From contig NC_135369.1 in assembly GCF_049243985.1 (NCBI RefSeq), positions 78,433,765 to 78,497,764 on the forward strand: DNA of 64,000 nt, read 5' to 3'. Shown here in pieces: positions 1 to 12,050 of the stretch. Source of the stretch: Paroedura picta (taxonomy: Eukaryota > Chordata > Lepidosauria > Squamata > Gekkonidae). The stretch's first letter is position 1; each line of letters begins with the position of its first letter. The translations under genes were made by a program, and so were the position numbers. The notes under the pieces are model-generated. The model was given only the letters and a program-made list of their open reading frames with translations. It was not told the DNA's origin and did no database searches.

Positions 1-241
1 CCGGCTTGCCTTTGGTGCTCTCCAGTGGCCGCCATGACTGGAGCCCCCCCTTGGCATGGCACTATGCAGCTGCTGCTGGTAGTGCCCCCCAGTGGGCGGT
101 GGAAAGTCAGGGGTGCCAGCAGGAAAGCAAGCAGAGCAGGGGCTCAGGCGGCGGCAATGTCCCTCAGCCAAAGACTACCCCCCCTCGGCCTCAGTAAAAT
201 TGTCAAGCATTGACCGATGATAAAAAGGTTGGGGACCACTG
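1..241 (-). mobile_element. non-autonomous hAT element (cut by window edge)
   Basis: Ends in the terminal sequence AGGTTGGGGACCACTG and resembles the complete copy at 48465-48802 in reverse. It is followed by CTCTATAC, which fits an 8-bp target site within the CTAGGGTTGCCA repeat next to it. Confidence 0.65.
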
Positions 242-333
242 CTCTATACCATTATACAGTGCTGAATACTCTCCCTAGGTTCCACCCCTAAATCTCCAAG
301 AATTTCCCAAACTGGAGCTGGCATACAAGCCTG
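242..333 (+). repeat. fragment of the CTAGGGTTGCCA repeat
   Basis: AATCTCCAAGAATTTCCCAA and GAGCTGGCA match the 3' half of the copies at 45801-45957 and 46365-46568. The hAT copy at 1-241 appears to have landed in it. Confidence 0.45.
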
Positions 334-715
334 ACTATGAGGAATGAATAAAGGCCCCTGTATATTGCAATTATTTAAAAAAACCAAAACATACAATGCA
401 AATGTACAAATTCGAGAATACTACAAATTCCAGAATAGCAGTTTATTAGGCTGCTGACACAAATCCAGCCATCTTAAAGATAAATACAACACTAGTTCCC
501 CCCCCCCCGGTATAATAAAAAAGAGGAAGTCATCTTGATTTTGCGTACTAGTTACAGTTATGTCGAAAACTAATTTTTGTGTGTGTATACTGAGGGGTGG
601 GGGTGTCATCTTACATTCAGTGTCATATTCTTTTGGAGTACATATGTCATATTCCTTTGGAGTTAGCTCATGCCACATACATGTTGTATTACATTCACTT
701 AACAGAAACATTTAT

Positions 716-870
716 TATTATTATTAATTTATTACCCGCCACTCCCCGACGGCTCGTCTGCATAAAAGCCCCATAGAACCCCGATTAAAACCCAGACATA
801 AAATCACAATCATTATTCAAATCAAGAAAAGAAGATATGGCAGAAAAACAAAACCCCAGAGATGTTAACA
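716..870 (-). mobile_element. L2-type LINE 3' end fragment
   Basis: An ATT-repeat tail then TTTATTACCCGCCACTCCCC, the reverse of the usual L2 ending (GGGxGGCGGTATAAATAAA). Confidence 0.45.
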
Positions 871-1732
871 GTAAAAGGAAGGAAAGGAGTTACTACAAAC
901 TTGTTATGAAGTCCAGATTCCCATATGCAATAAATAAATAAATACCCACAAAAACCACAAATCAAAAGTAGAAAGGAAAAATTTTTAGAAAAATTGTTTT
1001 TTTTAATCTATGGTCAGCACACAAAACACTATGCAAAATGTTCATACCTCTTATTAAATCATCAATAATTCCACAGGACTTATTGATGCCAAGTCATGTC
1101 TATCTTATCAAAACTGAGGACATTTGGTTTCCTCAGAAATTTATTTTTAACACAATTTCTAAAGGCTGCAAAGAAATTCTAGAAATGTTTGTCAAAAGCT
1201 CAAATATTGGAAGGAATAATGAGCAGCCATCCTGTAGGGAGGTGGGTCTAAAATCTGTCCCATTAAGAGTCAAAACAGAGAAAGGATGGGAGATTCACAA
1301 TTGGATCTAAAACCTAAATTGTAGTCCTGTTGGCTCCTATTTGAATCAGTGCTGTTAAAAAAAGAGCTGTTTCAATAGGTGAAATTATGACTGTATAAAG
1401 GTTAAACCAGTACTCCCCTTTCTACAGGGTCCCAATCTGAACTAGAATTGCACAGGGAATGCAAGTTTCTTCAACAATATTGGGAGGCCCACAATCACAG
1501 ATCTCCTAAAGCCTAATTTAACTTAATGTAATGGGGAAAACTAATTTAAATGGGTTGGCTAGGATACTAGAGGCAGCTGAGCAAAAGCCCCCAAAGGGTT
1601 TCTAAAGGCTTAAGAACTGTGGAGTCTCTGGACTAGCACATGGAGGGCAGCTCAGCTTGAAGGATTGTCTAAGCCTTGGAAGAAGAAACAGTATACCTCA
1701 GGGTCATAGTTGAGCTAAAACTCAGACAGCAC

Positions 1733-1760
1733 AATTAATTAATTAATTAATTAATTAATT
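1733..1760. repeat. (AATT)n microsatellite
   Basis: About seven tandem copies of AATT. Confidence 0.85.
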
Positions 1761-2082
1761 ATACAGTGTGTTAAATCCTCACAATAGCCTGTGCGATTAG
1801 GCATGACAAGAGTCAAATTGTAATGACTTGTGATCTTTAGATGAGCCAGAGCAAAATCAGGATCCACAGGTTCCCCAAGCTTGGTCAAGATAACTTAGTG
1901 ATTGCACAGCTCTTTCATTCATAAGTCTAGGATGTTTCTCTAAGCTGTACCCAGTGAGCTATATCACGAAGCACAAGACTTGTGGGAACTCTTTGAGGGC
2001 TTTTATACAGCTATCACATCAAGGATATGAAGGAAACAGAGAAAGTTGTGAAATATCACTTGCCTTTTTCACTAAGCAATCA

Positions 2083-2872
2083 GTTCATAGAATCATAGAG
2101 TTGGAAGGGGCCATACAGGCCATCTAGTCCAACCCCCTGCTCAACGCAGGATCAGCCCTAAGCATCCTAAAGCATCCAAGAAAAGTGTGTATCCAACCTT
2201 TGCTTGAAGACTCCCAGTGAGGGGGAGTTCACCACCTCCTTAGGCAGCCTATTCCACTGCTGAACTACTCTGACTGTGAAAATTCTTTTCCTGATATCTA
2301 GCCTATATCGTTGTACTTGCAGTTTAAACCCATTATTGCTTGTCCTTTCCTCCGCAGCCAATGGGAACAGCATCCTGCCCTCCTCCAAATGACAACCTTT
2401 CAAATACTTAAAGAGGGCTATCATGTCCCCCCTCTCAGCCTCCTTTTCTCCAGGCTGAACATTCCCAAGTCCCTCAACCTATCTTCATAGGGCTTGGTCC
2501 CTGGGCCCCAGATCATCCTCATCGCTCTCCTCTGTACCCTTTCAATTTTATCGACATCCTTCTTGAAGCGAGGTCTCCAGAACTGCACACAGTACTCCAG
2601 GTGTGGTCTGACCAGTGCCGTATACAATGGGACTATGACATCTTGTGATTTTGATGTGATGCCCCTGTTGATACAGCCCAAAATGGCATTTGCCTTTTTT
2701 ACCGCTGCATCACACGCTGCTCATGTTTAGTTTACAATCCACAAGTACCCCAAGGTCTCGTTCACACACAGTGCTACCTAGAAGCGTATCCCCCATCCAG
2801 TAGGCATGCTTTTCATTTTTCTGACCCAGATGCAGAACTTTACACTTATCTTTATTAAATTGCATCTTGTTC
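2083..2872 (-). mobile_element. CR1 LINE, 3' half
   Basis: On the - strand it encodes the end of the CR1 ORF2 protein: [26 protein letters not shown], then ALFKYLKGCHLEEG, YRLDIRKRIFTVRVVQQWN, in two overlapping frames at about 2422, so one frameshift. It ends with the typical CR1 tail GATTCTATGAAC. 5' truncated. The copy at 55930-57775 is closely related. Confidence 0.85.
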
Positions 2873-4759
2873 TCAGAGTTCCCAGAATTTTAAAGCAAAA
2901 ACATATTTCAAAAATGTATTTTGCTAAGCTGTTCAACAAATGGTTCTCCTTCACTGAGCATGCACGTCTTAAAACATAACTCATAAATATTTAGCTCTGA
3001 CAGATACTTCCATATTAAGAAAGCAAGATGCTGGGGTGAGGAAAAAAAGAGTTTTGTTAAAAAAACTTTTTGCCAATCTGTTTTTAGGTACCAAGAACCC
3101 AATACTACCTATGAGGATGTCACATCACAAACCATTATGAACTTTATAAATATTTTGTAATATCAAGAATTGTTAGCAGCAGCATATGTATTTTATATTA
3201 TGGCTAAACACACAAACTAGTTATTTTTAGGCTTAGTTCAAATTATATTTACTCTCTGTGTATTAGAGCTCTATATTTAGTTGGAAGAATGCAGTTTTTT
3301 AAAACACTCAGATCTGAAGAGTGCTTACCGAGATCGTATTTAGCCTGTTGCAAAGAAGAAGCAACCATCCCTGATATGCCTCACGACTGGGAATAAAACT
3401 GACCAAATGTGGCAGCTACAAGTGTTTCTAATATGATTATTTTTGCCTATTCAATATAGTGGCACTATAGTTCCATTCAGCTGCTCAACGCCTGTATGTG
3501 TTCTGTATGTGTTGGAGGAAGGCAGATATATAAACTCTAAGGATTGGAGGGAACTGTTATTTGACTTCACTGCAGAATCCTGCTTAGCCTAGTAGAAATG
3601 CAGCGTTGCATTATTTTCCTTTATCAATATCACAAGGCACTATAGAAAAGAGCTTTTTACTTCAACCTTTAGCTAATTTATACCGTGCAAACACTGCTCG
3701 GCCTTAACACGCCTACAGAACCTCAAAACAAACTTGACCTACCTATTTGTGTAATGATGTGACATCTTGTATATTAGCTCTGAAGATAATAATGCATTTA
3801 TTACAGGAAGGACATGACCTTTCTGACACTAGATTCTCCAGCTGGGTTGCTTGCTATCTGATGAGTCTCAGGACATGTAAATAAAAGTCACGATAACCAA
3901 GGAAGTCAAGAAGCTGCTAATATGTCTAGCAAATAAAGCATTCTGTATACTTAATAAGCATGGTACCACCATATTCATTATCAACTTGGCAGTGAAACCC
4001 AAAGACAATTAGGGGTTTCTGCATATTTGGGGATTTTCTGAAGTGTACAGAAAAGCATTCATTTGTAAATTCTAAAAGAAAAATCCCTGTCTTGTAAAAA
4101 AAAGTGGCCACAGCAGAATGGTACATGTCCACTGCCTTCCAGGAGGCACAGAAAGTCTTGGGTTCTTGACTTGCAGCTGAAGTGAAAGAAATTAAAATGA
4201 GGAGGGTGGAAGGTGTGGGGGGAAAGTTTGATTGAATCCATAAATAATGTCAGGAAAATGTATACTTTTGGATGCACATCCTCTGGCCCTAACCCCTTTC
4301 TGCTAGTCCAAAATGCTATAGTCTTAAGGGTTTTGATAGCTTTGCAAAAGTTGTGATGGGATTAAGGTGAATGGAAACGCAATCTTCCAGAAATCCTAAG
4401 GGATTACACCATGCCCCCTGCGGCTGTGATGGGGACAAAGCCCCTATACAATTTTAGTATCTTGAAACTGAGGTGGGGCCAGGGGTGATATTAGGCTCAG
4501 GGGGTGCATTATTTTGGAATCATAATTCCCACCATTACCAAACAAACTACTCTTCATTGCAGGCCAGGGAAAAAGAGAGAAAGATATCCCTTGCCTGAGT
4601 TGTATTCATGTCCAGATTAACAGCTTTCTGATAAATTAACCCTAAAGTTTAGCAGTCAGCATTATGGCTGTCAAGAGCTCAGCAGTCTCGCATATCTTTG
4701 GCTTTGTAAAGTCTCCAACTAACAGGATCGAAATGCTTCAGGTAGATGTTTATCTAGCG

Positions 4760-4890
4760 CAGTGGTCCCCAACCTTTTTCAGGCCAGGGACCGGGGGGGG
4801 GGGGAGAGAGGCGCGGATGTGCCTCCTCCCCCGCGGCGAGACAATCCCCACCTGCAGTGCGGCACTCACACAGGCATATCAAACTATAAG
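4760..4890 (+). mobile_element. hAT element fragment
   Basis: Starts with CAGTGGTCCCCAACCTTTTT, the terminal sequence of the copy at 48465. The other end is not recognised, and a G run interrupts it. Confidence 0.5.
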
Positions 4891-5566
4891 TTAGATGATT
4901 TTACTTCTCCTGCAGCAGACAGCTACATTTCTTTAAAAAAATATATATAGAAAAACAGAAATCCCATATACCATGTTACTGTTGACCCCCTCCCCCCAAG
5001 AGAGGAAAATAATATTTTAATCTCTCAACCATGAAAACTCAGTTTGATCATTTAAGGAACTTGCTTAATTAGGGTACACAAGACACTAGGAAACAAAAAT
5101 ATAATACCTTTATTCCTGTTCTTAAAGCACATATTGTTCTACCAATGCTTAGGAAAGAGCAGAACCCAACTTCTAAACCTTGCTATTCTACTGCACTATT
5201 CACAGAATTGGAAAGTGTATCATAAAGGAATATGCAGGAAGATGTGACACATTTCAGGGAACAACTATTCTTCTCTATAGCAGTGCACCAATTGTAGTTT
5301 CTTTGGTTTGTTGGTTATTAAAGGTTATGTGTCAGATGAAAACTTGTTTATCTGCCCACATCTTTGGTCAAGTTCATTCCCTCATCCATCTTCAGCTGTA
5401 CCCGCTATTGTTATGAGAAAGTACACAAACACTAGCTTTAATACAAATTTTAATGCTGTTTTTATTTCATTTGTACCTTATGCCTGACATTTAAGCCAGA
5501 GTTGACTTTTAATTATTACATGTTTCAATCTAGGTATAAATTAGCTTGGGCTTTTTAATGGAGGGA

Positions 5567-5880
5567 GTTTATATATTTATTTATTTATATACCGCCCTCG
5601 CCAAAGGGTCAGGGTGGTTGACATGAAATGGGAACAATGCAATTAATTCAGTTATAGTACTGTGGGGTAACAACAGAAACAATAACAACAATATAATGAT
5701 AATAATAAACATTGTAAAATGGTAGAATACTAGAAAAATTGAGTAACTTAAACTGAGGCCCAGTGGTTTGGGCAGATCTGTAATGATTGTAGGAGGGAGG
5801 CTTGAGGGGCCAGTGGTAAGCGGTGGTAAGCATACCTCCCCTGCCTTGGCAGTGTTCAACTGACAACTTTACATACCATC
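5567..5880 (-). mobile_element. L2-type LINE 3' end
   Basis: Begins with ATTTATTTATTTATATACCG then CCCTCGCCAAAGGG, the reverse of an L2 3' tail; the rest looks like LINE 3' untranslated sequence. It lies back to back with the + strand LINE that follows. Confidence 0.5.
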
Positions 5881-5884
5881 AGGA

Positions 5885-6718
5885 ATTTGGTGATGTTCTT
5901 TGATGCCTCTCTTTCAATGGAGACTCAGATCACAGGTAGCTCTCACCTGAAGCTACTAGCACCCTGAACCGGAAGCCCTTGCTACAGTGATGTATGCAAC
6001 AGTCACCTCCAGACTGGATTACTGTAACTTGCTCTATTTGAAGCTACCCTTGGGCCTGATCCAAAAACTGAACTGTGTACAAAATGTGGCTTTTTGGATC
6101 CACACGAGGATCCCTTGGATCCACACAAGGCCCACCGACAGCTACATTGGTTGCTCGTTGAGTTCCAGATCAGGTTCAAGATTTTGGTGTCGACTGTTAA
6201 GGCCTACATGGTCTCGGTCCTTCATATCTGAGGGACTGTCTCTCTCAATGTCACCTGGAGAGCACTGCATTCATTAAATACCAATTTGCTGGTAATCCCT
6301 GGCCCCAAAGAGATTTGCCTGACCTTGAACAGGGCAAGGGCTTTTTCAGCCACCTGAGATTAGAGCCCTGGTGGAACTATTACAGTTCAGCAGGGCTTGT
6401 AAGATGACACTTTTCTGCCAGACCTATGGCTGAAGCCAGGGCAGCCTAACATCATGTGGGCCTCCTGCCTCTTCAGGTTCCCCCTCCCTTCTCTTCACTG
6501 GGCAATAGCCAGCTGCCTCTTCAATAGCCAGCTGGTAGGCCAGATGGAAGATGGGTGCGGCAGGTAGGTGGGAGGGGACTAGGCCCTAGTCATTAGGCTT
6601 GGGAGTTTTTAACAGTAGGATGCTGTAAATTTGATTATGAATGTTTTAATTATGTTGTGTACCTCCCCAAACCTCTTGTGGAGAAGGGCAGCCAATAAAC
6701 CATTAATAATAAAATAAA
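5885..6718 (+). mobile_element. L2-type LINE fragment
   Basis: Encodes YATVTSRLDYCNLLYLKLP and LIQKLNCVQN, the conserved block near the end of L2 ORF2, with shifts of frame further on. It ends in a tail of AATAA repeats. Confidence 0.65.
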
Positions 6719-6852
6719 TTCTTCAGGCCAGAACGCTTCTCAGTTATATCTATTAAAAGAAAACCTCAGGCACTGAAAGCAGAATGTTCTTTAATAACTT
6801 TAGCATCCACCTTTCAGTCAAGAAGTGGCCATTTTTAAAGGAGCAGCCTGAA

Positions 6853-6943
6853 TGTCAAACGCAAAAACACAAAAGAGCAAGAGTCCAGTAGCACCTTATA
6901 AAGACTAATAGGAGCTTTCATGAGCCACTGCTCACTTCTTAAG
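6853..6943 (-). repeat. repeat with hammerhead-like core (copy 1)
   Basis: On the - strand CTTAAGAAGTGAGCAGTGGC, TCAT, GAAAGCTC and further on GGTGCTACTGGACTCTTGCT. The stem GTGAGC/GCTCAT and the GAAA box are intact; the CTGATGA box is decayed. The repeat class is not recognised. Confidence 0.45.
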
Positions 6944-7428
6944 AGGTAAAAACGTCATGAGACTTGGCTGTATGATTCTGACACAATTATTCTGTCTCAA
7001 GTAACACAAGCTGTGCATGCAGTCCATCAACCCTGCACTGGAGAATGGAAATGGCAGATATTCGCCCCAGCTCTCTCTTGAAACATACTTCTGCACAATC
7101 TGTTTCCAGCCTTAAATGTACATAATGTTGGGTTCCAGAGATGGATTAGATATCCCACTCTTGTACCACCCATCCATTTAGCTCACTGGCAGGTGCCCTA
7201 TCCAAACTACCTGCCAGTACTCCATTATATGAAAAGAAGCGTTTTAAATACTTTCTGGTATTTTTTTTCCCTATGGATAGGCGGCTTGGTACCGCTGAGT
7301 GACATTAAAGGGAATCCTTTACAGTTCTGCTCGAGATTTTAGTTGCCTTTGATAAGGACAGCCTTGTTTTGTTAAAGCACCTTGAAAATGAAGCATTGAT
7401 TAAAGGATGGTAATAAAATGCTTTAGAC

Positions 7429-7523
7429 CAGGGGTAGTCAAACTGCGCCCCTCCAGATGTCCATGGACTACAATTCCCAGAAGCCCCTGCCAGCATTAGA
7501 GGGCCGCAGTTTGACTACCCCTG
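7429..7523. mobile_element. hAT-type MITE with perfect TSD
   Basis: Starts CAGGGGTAGTCAAACTGC and ends with the reverse complement. It is flanked by CTTTAGAC on both sides (7421-7428, 7524-7531), the 8-bp duplication expected of hAT. Confidence 0.8.
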
Positions 7524-7581
7524 CTTTAGACCCTTAAAAATCTGTGATCAGAAATTGTCAGAGATAATCAAAGTGAATACT

Positions 7582-8135
7582 GTTCAGCAAAAGAAACCTA
7601 AGCAAAAGAAATCCTAAGGCAATACAATCAACTTAATGCAATAAAAAAACAAGAGTAATCTCTCCTTATGTATTCTTTCTTTTCTTTTTTGATTCCTTTA
7701 TTCGTTGGGACTTCTACCAGAATGGCATCCTGATAATGGTAACATCATTAGATTTGCTTGGTTCACATACAAGTCTTTATGTAAAAATTGATTTGGAGTT
7801 TATGTTGTTTCTACAGGTTTAAAATAAGCTATTGGATAGAAATACATTATATTTGAAAATTTGCTATTTGAGGTATGTGCTTTAACATTATACTATGTGC
7901 AATTTGCAGTGCAGATTATCTATGCAATATATTGTAAGATTTATTTGTATTGTTGTCTAGGACTTCCCACTGAGGAAAGTTGTTTTCCATTGAAAACGGA
8001 CCTTACCAGGAGGCTGTTCTGGTAGACGTCCTGATAAATAAAGGAATAAGAAAAGAAGGAATACATAAGGAGAGATTACTATTGTTCTTGATTGTATTAA
8101 GTCGACTGTTTGCCTTAGGTTTCTTTTAGTGAACA
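7582..8135. repeat. inverted-repeat element, unclassified
   Basis: 7582-7735 and 8003-8135 are inverted copies (shared AGTAATCTCTCCTTATGTAT, then CTTCTACCAGAA against GTCTACCAGAA). The spacer holds CACTGAGGAAAG followed by TTGAAAACGG, loosely like the ends of Penelope-type retroelements. It abuts the DIRS copy but shares nothing obvious with it. A foldback transposon is equally possible. Confidence 0.5.
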
Positions 8136-8301
8136 GAGATAATGAATCTATAATATGGAACAATCTGTGGGGTTCCACAGGGTTGAGCATTAGCACCCTA
8201 CTTTTCAATGGATACATAAGACTTTTGAGATAGTCCACAGCTTTGAAGTTGGGAATAAACAAAATGCTAATTTAAATAACTTATTTAAATACAACTCTAG
8301 A

Positions 8302-8460
8302 ATGAAGCAGTGGCCCTCACCTGAGGGTTTCTTCTCTTCAGTGGGGTGAAGTCATCTAGCTGGTTAGGTCACGCTTCTACTCGCTCAGGTAGGGCAAACT
8401 GAAATGCAAATTAAATTGCTCAGACTCCTCGAGTGACCATTGAGTGATCTCTCCAGTCTC
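8302..8460 (-). repeat. DIRS inverted terminal repeat (right end)
   Basis: About 130 bp here pair with 11433-11570 in inverted orientation; shared stretches include ATGGTCACTCGAGGAG-like and CCCTACCTGAGCGAG segments. Inverted ends are typical of DIRS. Confidence 0.75.
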
Positions 8461-8576
8461 GGTCAAGCCCTGCTGCAAAAACTATGGTCACATTCAGTAC
8501 TCCAGTTTTCTATCTATCTATATGTCGCCGTTTGAGCCCTGACAACTTATTCCGCTAGGGTGGGCAGTGGATGATT

Positions 8577-8632
8577 TTGCCCCACTGAAGAAAAGAAACC
8601 CTTAGGTGAGGGCCAACTGTTTCATTCTCCTT
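8577..8632 (-). repeat. DIRS internal complementary region
   Basis: About 50 bp complementary to the outermost part of the adjacent terminal repeat (8302-8350); shared core GGTGAGGGCC. It lies between the RNase H part and the terminal repeat, where DIRS elements carry this region. Confidence 0.65.
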
Positions 8633-11432
8633 CCTGGGGAGCCCCATTTGTCCTATTTGGATGCTCCCAAGCAGTGGGCTCCCCAATCACGGTGGCTGGC
8701 GTTGGTTGTGATGATGATCTGAGGGGCTGCGTGAATGGGATTCCCCTGCCCAGATGTGGACACCAAAGTAGAGCCATGGCTATCCGTGCTGGGATGCAGG
8801 TCAGTCTGTGTCAACTGCGAGCAATATCGTGCTGGTATGGCAGAAACAGCCACTGAAGTGGTTGCGTGTGGAACTGTACCCAGGGAATCATGCCTATCAT
8901 TGAGATCATCAGGTTGTGGATGGCAGCGAGGTGCATTATGTCTGAAGAGTGCTGAGTGCTCAGTTGCCACACCAGGGATCTTCTGCTGTTTTTCTATTGG
9001 GAGAAAAACCCAGCCCAAATGGGTACAAATTCTGGCTCCAAGGTGGGTCAAGTCCGATGTGGGAGTCAACTGACTTTTGTCTAACAGAAATCCATGCTCC
9101 TGGAGTATGGAAACCGTGTGCTGGGTGACCCAGTGTGCTGTTGCTCCATCTAATTATGGGTAGACATGGATTCCAGAGAGTCTGAGTCAAGCCACCAGAG
9201 CCACCATGAACTTGGTAAAAACTCGGGGAGCCAAAGAGAAACTGAAAGAGAGCCATGTATTGACAGTGGCATCCTTTGTATGAGAACTGAAGGACTTGCC
9301 TGGAGGCCTTGTGTATAGAGATATGCAGGTATGCTTCCTTGAAATTGAGAGAAGTCAGCAAATCTGCGGTTTGCAGTATTTGTAGTATGTGCCACAGGGA
9401 TTCCAACAAAGTGCCGCTTCTTCACCCACTTGTTGAGGCCCCTGAGGTTTAAGACTGCCTGCCAATCTCCAGATTTTTGGGCACGATGAAAAGCATTGAG
9501 TACACGCCAGTGAAGTGCTGGTCTGGAGGGACTTCCTTTACTGCCGCGATGTGTATTAAATGGTGAATGGCCTCGGCCAGAAGGCGCCTGCGGTGAAGCA
9601 ACTTGGGAATTGGAGAAGACTTGAAACTCCTGGGTAAGTTGGGAGGTGAGTTCTATGCGGTAACCCTCGGAGACCATGGAGAGGACCCATTGGTCCAAAG
9701 TTGTCCAGCTCCAGACCTCCCTGAAAAAACGGAGCTGGCCACCCACTGCATAGTCAAGCAGATGGTGCTCCTTGGGGAGCACCACCTCTGAGTGGAGATC
9801 CATTACAGGCGCATCATTGAGTAGAATCTTGAGATCTTCTATGGCCTCCTCTATTAGAATACAGAGCTTTTGGGCAATGGAAGTTAGTGATCTTACTGCC
9901 CCTGGGACAGCACATTCTGCCTTGATGACCTCATCAAACTGGTCTGGGAAGAGATGTGGTGTTTGTGTGGGGATGGGTTTCTTGAACACCTGAGCATCAA
10001 GATTAGCTGAAGCTACCGAGCGTGGTTTGCCTGGGATCTCTATCTTGTAACTGAGAGTGGAGATTACCTTTGGAAGAATGTGTGGCAGATATTCAGGCAA
10101 AAATAATCTGGTGGAAGTCTCCTTGGTTGCTTGCTCCTCTCCGGAAAGCTTGACTTCCTCTCTTTCTGATAGGGGGGGTCTGAGTGGGAGACAATTGAAG
10201 GATGATCCTCTTCAGACTCAGAGGAGTGGTGTCTGGACCTCTGGCCCATGTTAGAGTCAGGTCTGGGGAGTACAGTGGCATCCCCACTGCACCTGGAGCA
10301 TGACTCCTCATCCTCCAAAGCTTTGGAGACTTCTGGCGCCCTCTCCTGCCTTTCCAGAGATGCCCTACGCCTCCTTTGTCTGAAAACCACATTGTGGGAG
10401 GAATAGGAGTCCAGGGGATTGTGTGTCTCCAGATATTTCCTAGTAGGGTAGGCAGGTCTGGTCCTCAGGGCCATGAGTCTTATCCACCGAAGGAACTTGA
10501 GGAAGAACTCTTCTTCCTGGTTGTCCTCATCGTCCCAGGGGCCTATGCGCTGGTGGTAACAAGAGGTAGCTGGGTATTGTGCCAGGTGGCCTGCATGTGG
10601 GGCAGGTAGGCCGCCAGGTATCCCACCTCTCTGGGTCTCAGGTCTCCAGCCAGGGTCCATGATCATATTGGCCGCATGGGCGCTGCCATCATGTCCCTAC
10701 CGGCCCAGCTGGGTCTGGTCCAGGGGCTCTCTGTGTGGTCCTAGAGCTCTGGGACAAGCCGGTCACACACTTGGGAGTGGGCCAAGGGGGGGGGGAAGGC
10801 CAGAGTTGCTTCCAAGCAATGGGGGCTCACCAATGGGGTGCGCTGGACCTTCACGATTCCCACGACGCTCCGGCATGTGCCTCTCCTGGGTGCGGACTTT
10901 ATGGGGGCAGCTGGGGCCCGAATCAGGCTGCAGCTGGCACTCTGGAGCTCCGGAGCACTCTGTGCCACCCATGAGAAGGGACTCCTCTGTGCCCTTTTTC
11001 TGCTTTACTGGCTGCTCCATGGCTGCAGTAGAAGGGGAGGTGGCATCTTGGGGCGCAGCTCGACCCTTCTTGCCGGAGCTGGTCTTTTCCACCCTCTTAG
11101 TCTTCTGGGTAGCTTTAGAATGAGGGCGGGCTCCGCAAGCTCCGTGGAGGATTGGGAGACTGGAGCTCTACTCCATTCCTCAGGAGCTTCTCCACTGGGT
11201 CTTTGTTTCTGCAGCTCAGCAGCACTGGTTGCCGGCTACTCCTTCAGGCATGTTCTTGGCCATGACTGGCTCCACTGGAGCACGAAAGTGTATTTTCAGT
11301 AAGAAAATCAGGCAGTAAAGAGGCAATGGTGTTGCCATGAGAGAAATCCATTCTGAATCTCGGTTCTAGTTTGTAGTCCTTCAGTGTTGCCAAAGAGCAG
11401 GGCTCTGAGCGTCCTACCTGAGCAGTGGAGCA

Positions 11433-11580
11433 AACTAGACTGGAGAGGTCACTCAATGGTCACTCGAGGAGGCTCAGCAATTTAATTTGCTTTTCAATTT
11501 GCCCTACCTGAGCGAGCAGAAGCGTGACCTAACCATCTGGATGACTTTGGCCCCACTGAAGGAGAAGATGCTGAAGGAGA
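11433..11580 (-). repeat. DIRS inverted terminal repeat (left end)
   Basis: Inverted partner of 8302-8460. The similarity stops shortly after CCCCACTGAAG at about 11580, so the outer edge is approximate. Confidence 0.7.
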
Positions 11581-11779
11581 AGAGCTCAGAGAAAATGGCT
11601 GAGGAATAATGAAATGAAACTGAATTTAAGATTGAGATTACTCCTATTTTGAGATCATTGTGTTACACTCAGAGAGTGCGCTAGGGAGGCTTCTGTACAT
11701 ATGGCTTTCAGAAACAGATGTAAGATAACGTTGTTTAGGAGGACCGAGGGGGATGATGTATAGAAGCAGTTCTGCTTCA

Positions 11780-12050
11780 GTCATGGCTGGGTGTAGTGGT
11801 TAAGAGTGGCAGCTTCTGATCTGGAGAGCTTCTAATCTTGATTTCCCACTCCTTCACAGGCAGCCATATAGGTAACCTTGGGCTAGTCACAGTCCTGTTA
11901 GAGCTGTTCTCAGGCAGTTTCTCTCAGAGCTCTTTCAGCCCCACCTACCTCACTGCATGCCTGTTGTGGGGAGAGGAGCAGAAGGCGATTGTAAGCAGCT
12001 TTGAGTTTCCTTTGAGTAATAAAAAGCGGGGTATAAAAACCAATTCTTAA
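11780..12050 (+). mobile_element. tRNA-derived SINE with L2-like tail
   Basis: The head GTGTAGTGGTTAAGAGTGGC is a degenerate pol III A box and is followed by CTTGGGCTAGTCACAG. The tail GTAAGCAGCTTTGAG ... AAAAGCGGGGTATAAAA is like an L2 3' end. Confidence 0.7.

Larger units (their letters stand above)
8302..11580 (-). mobile_element. DIRS retroelement, broken copy
   Basis: A fossil tyrosine-recombinase retrotransposon of the DIRS group, relatives of LTR elements. Read on the - strand it has an inverted terminal repeat (about 11433-11580), a gag-like region (about 9540-11400), reverse transcriptase (about 9000-9520), an RNase H segment (about 8660-8990; TNASHRDWGAH resembles the family's DASxxxWGA motif), an internal complementary region (8577-8632) and the other terminal repeat (8302-8460). 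I recognise no tyrosine recombinase part, and at about 3.3 kb it is shorter than usual full elements. It is broken, with several breaks in its coding parts, so it is not a young active copy; yet its end repeats are still easily aligned, suggesting moderate age. Confidence 0.8.

Noticed and set aside
8674-9073. Open frames on the + strand over the DIRS element
   Set aside because: They are antisense to the RNase H and reverse transcriptase parts, which have the recognisable motifs.
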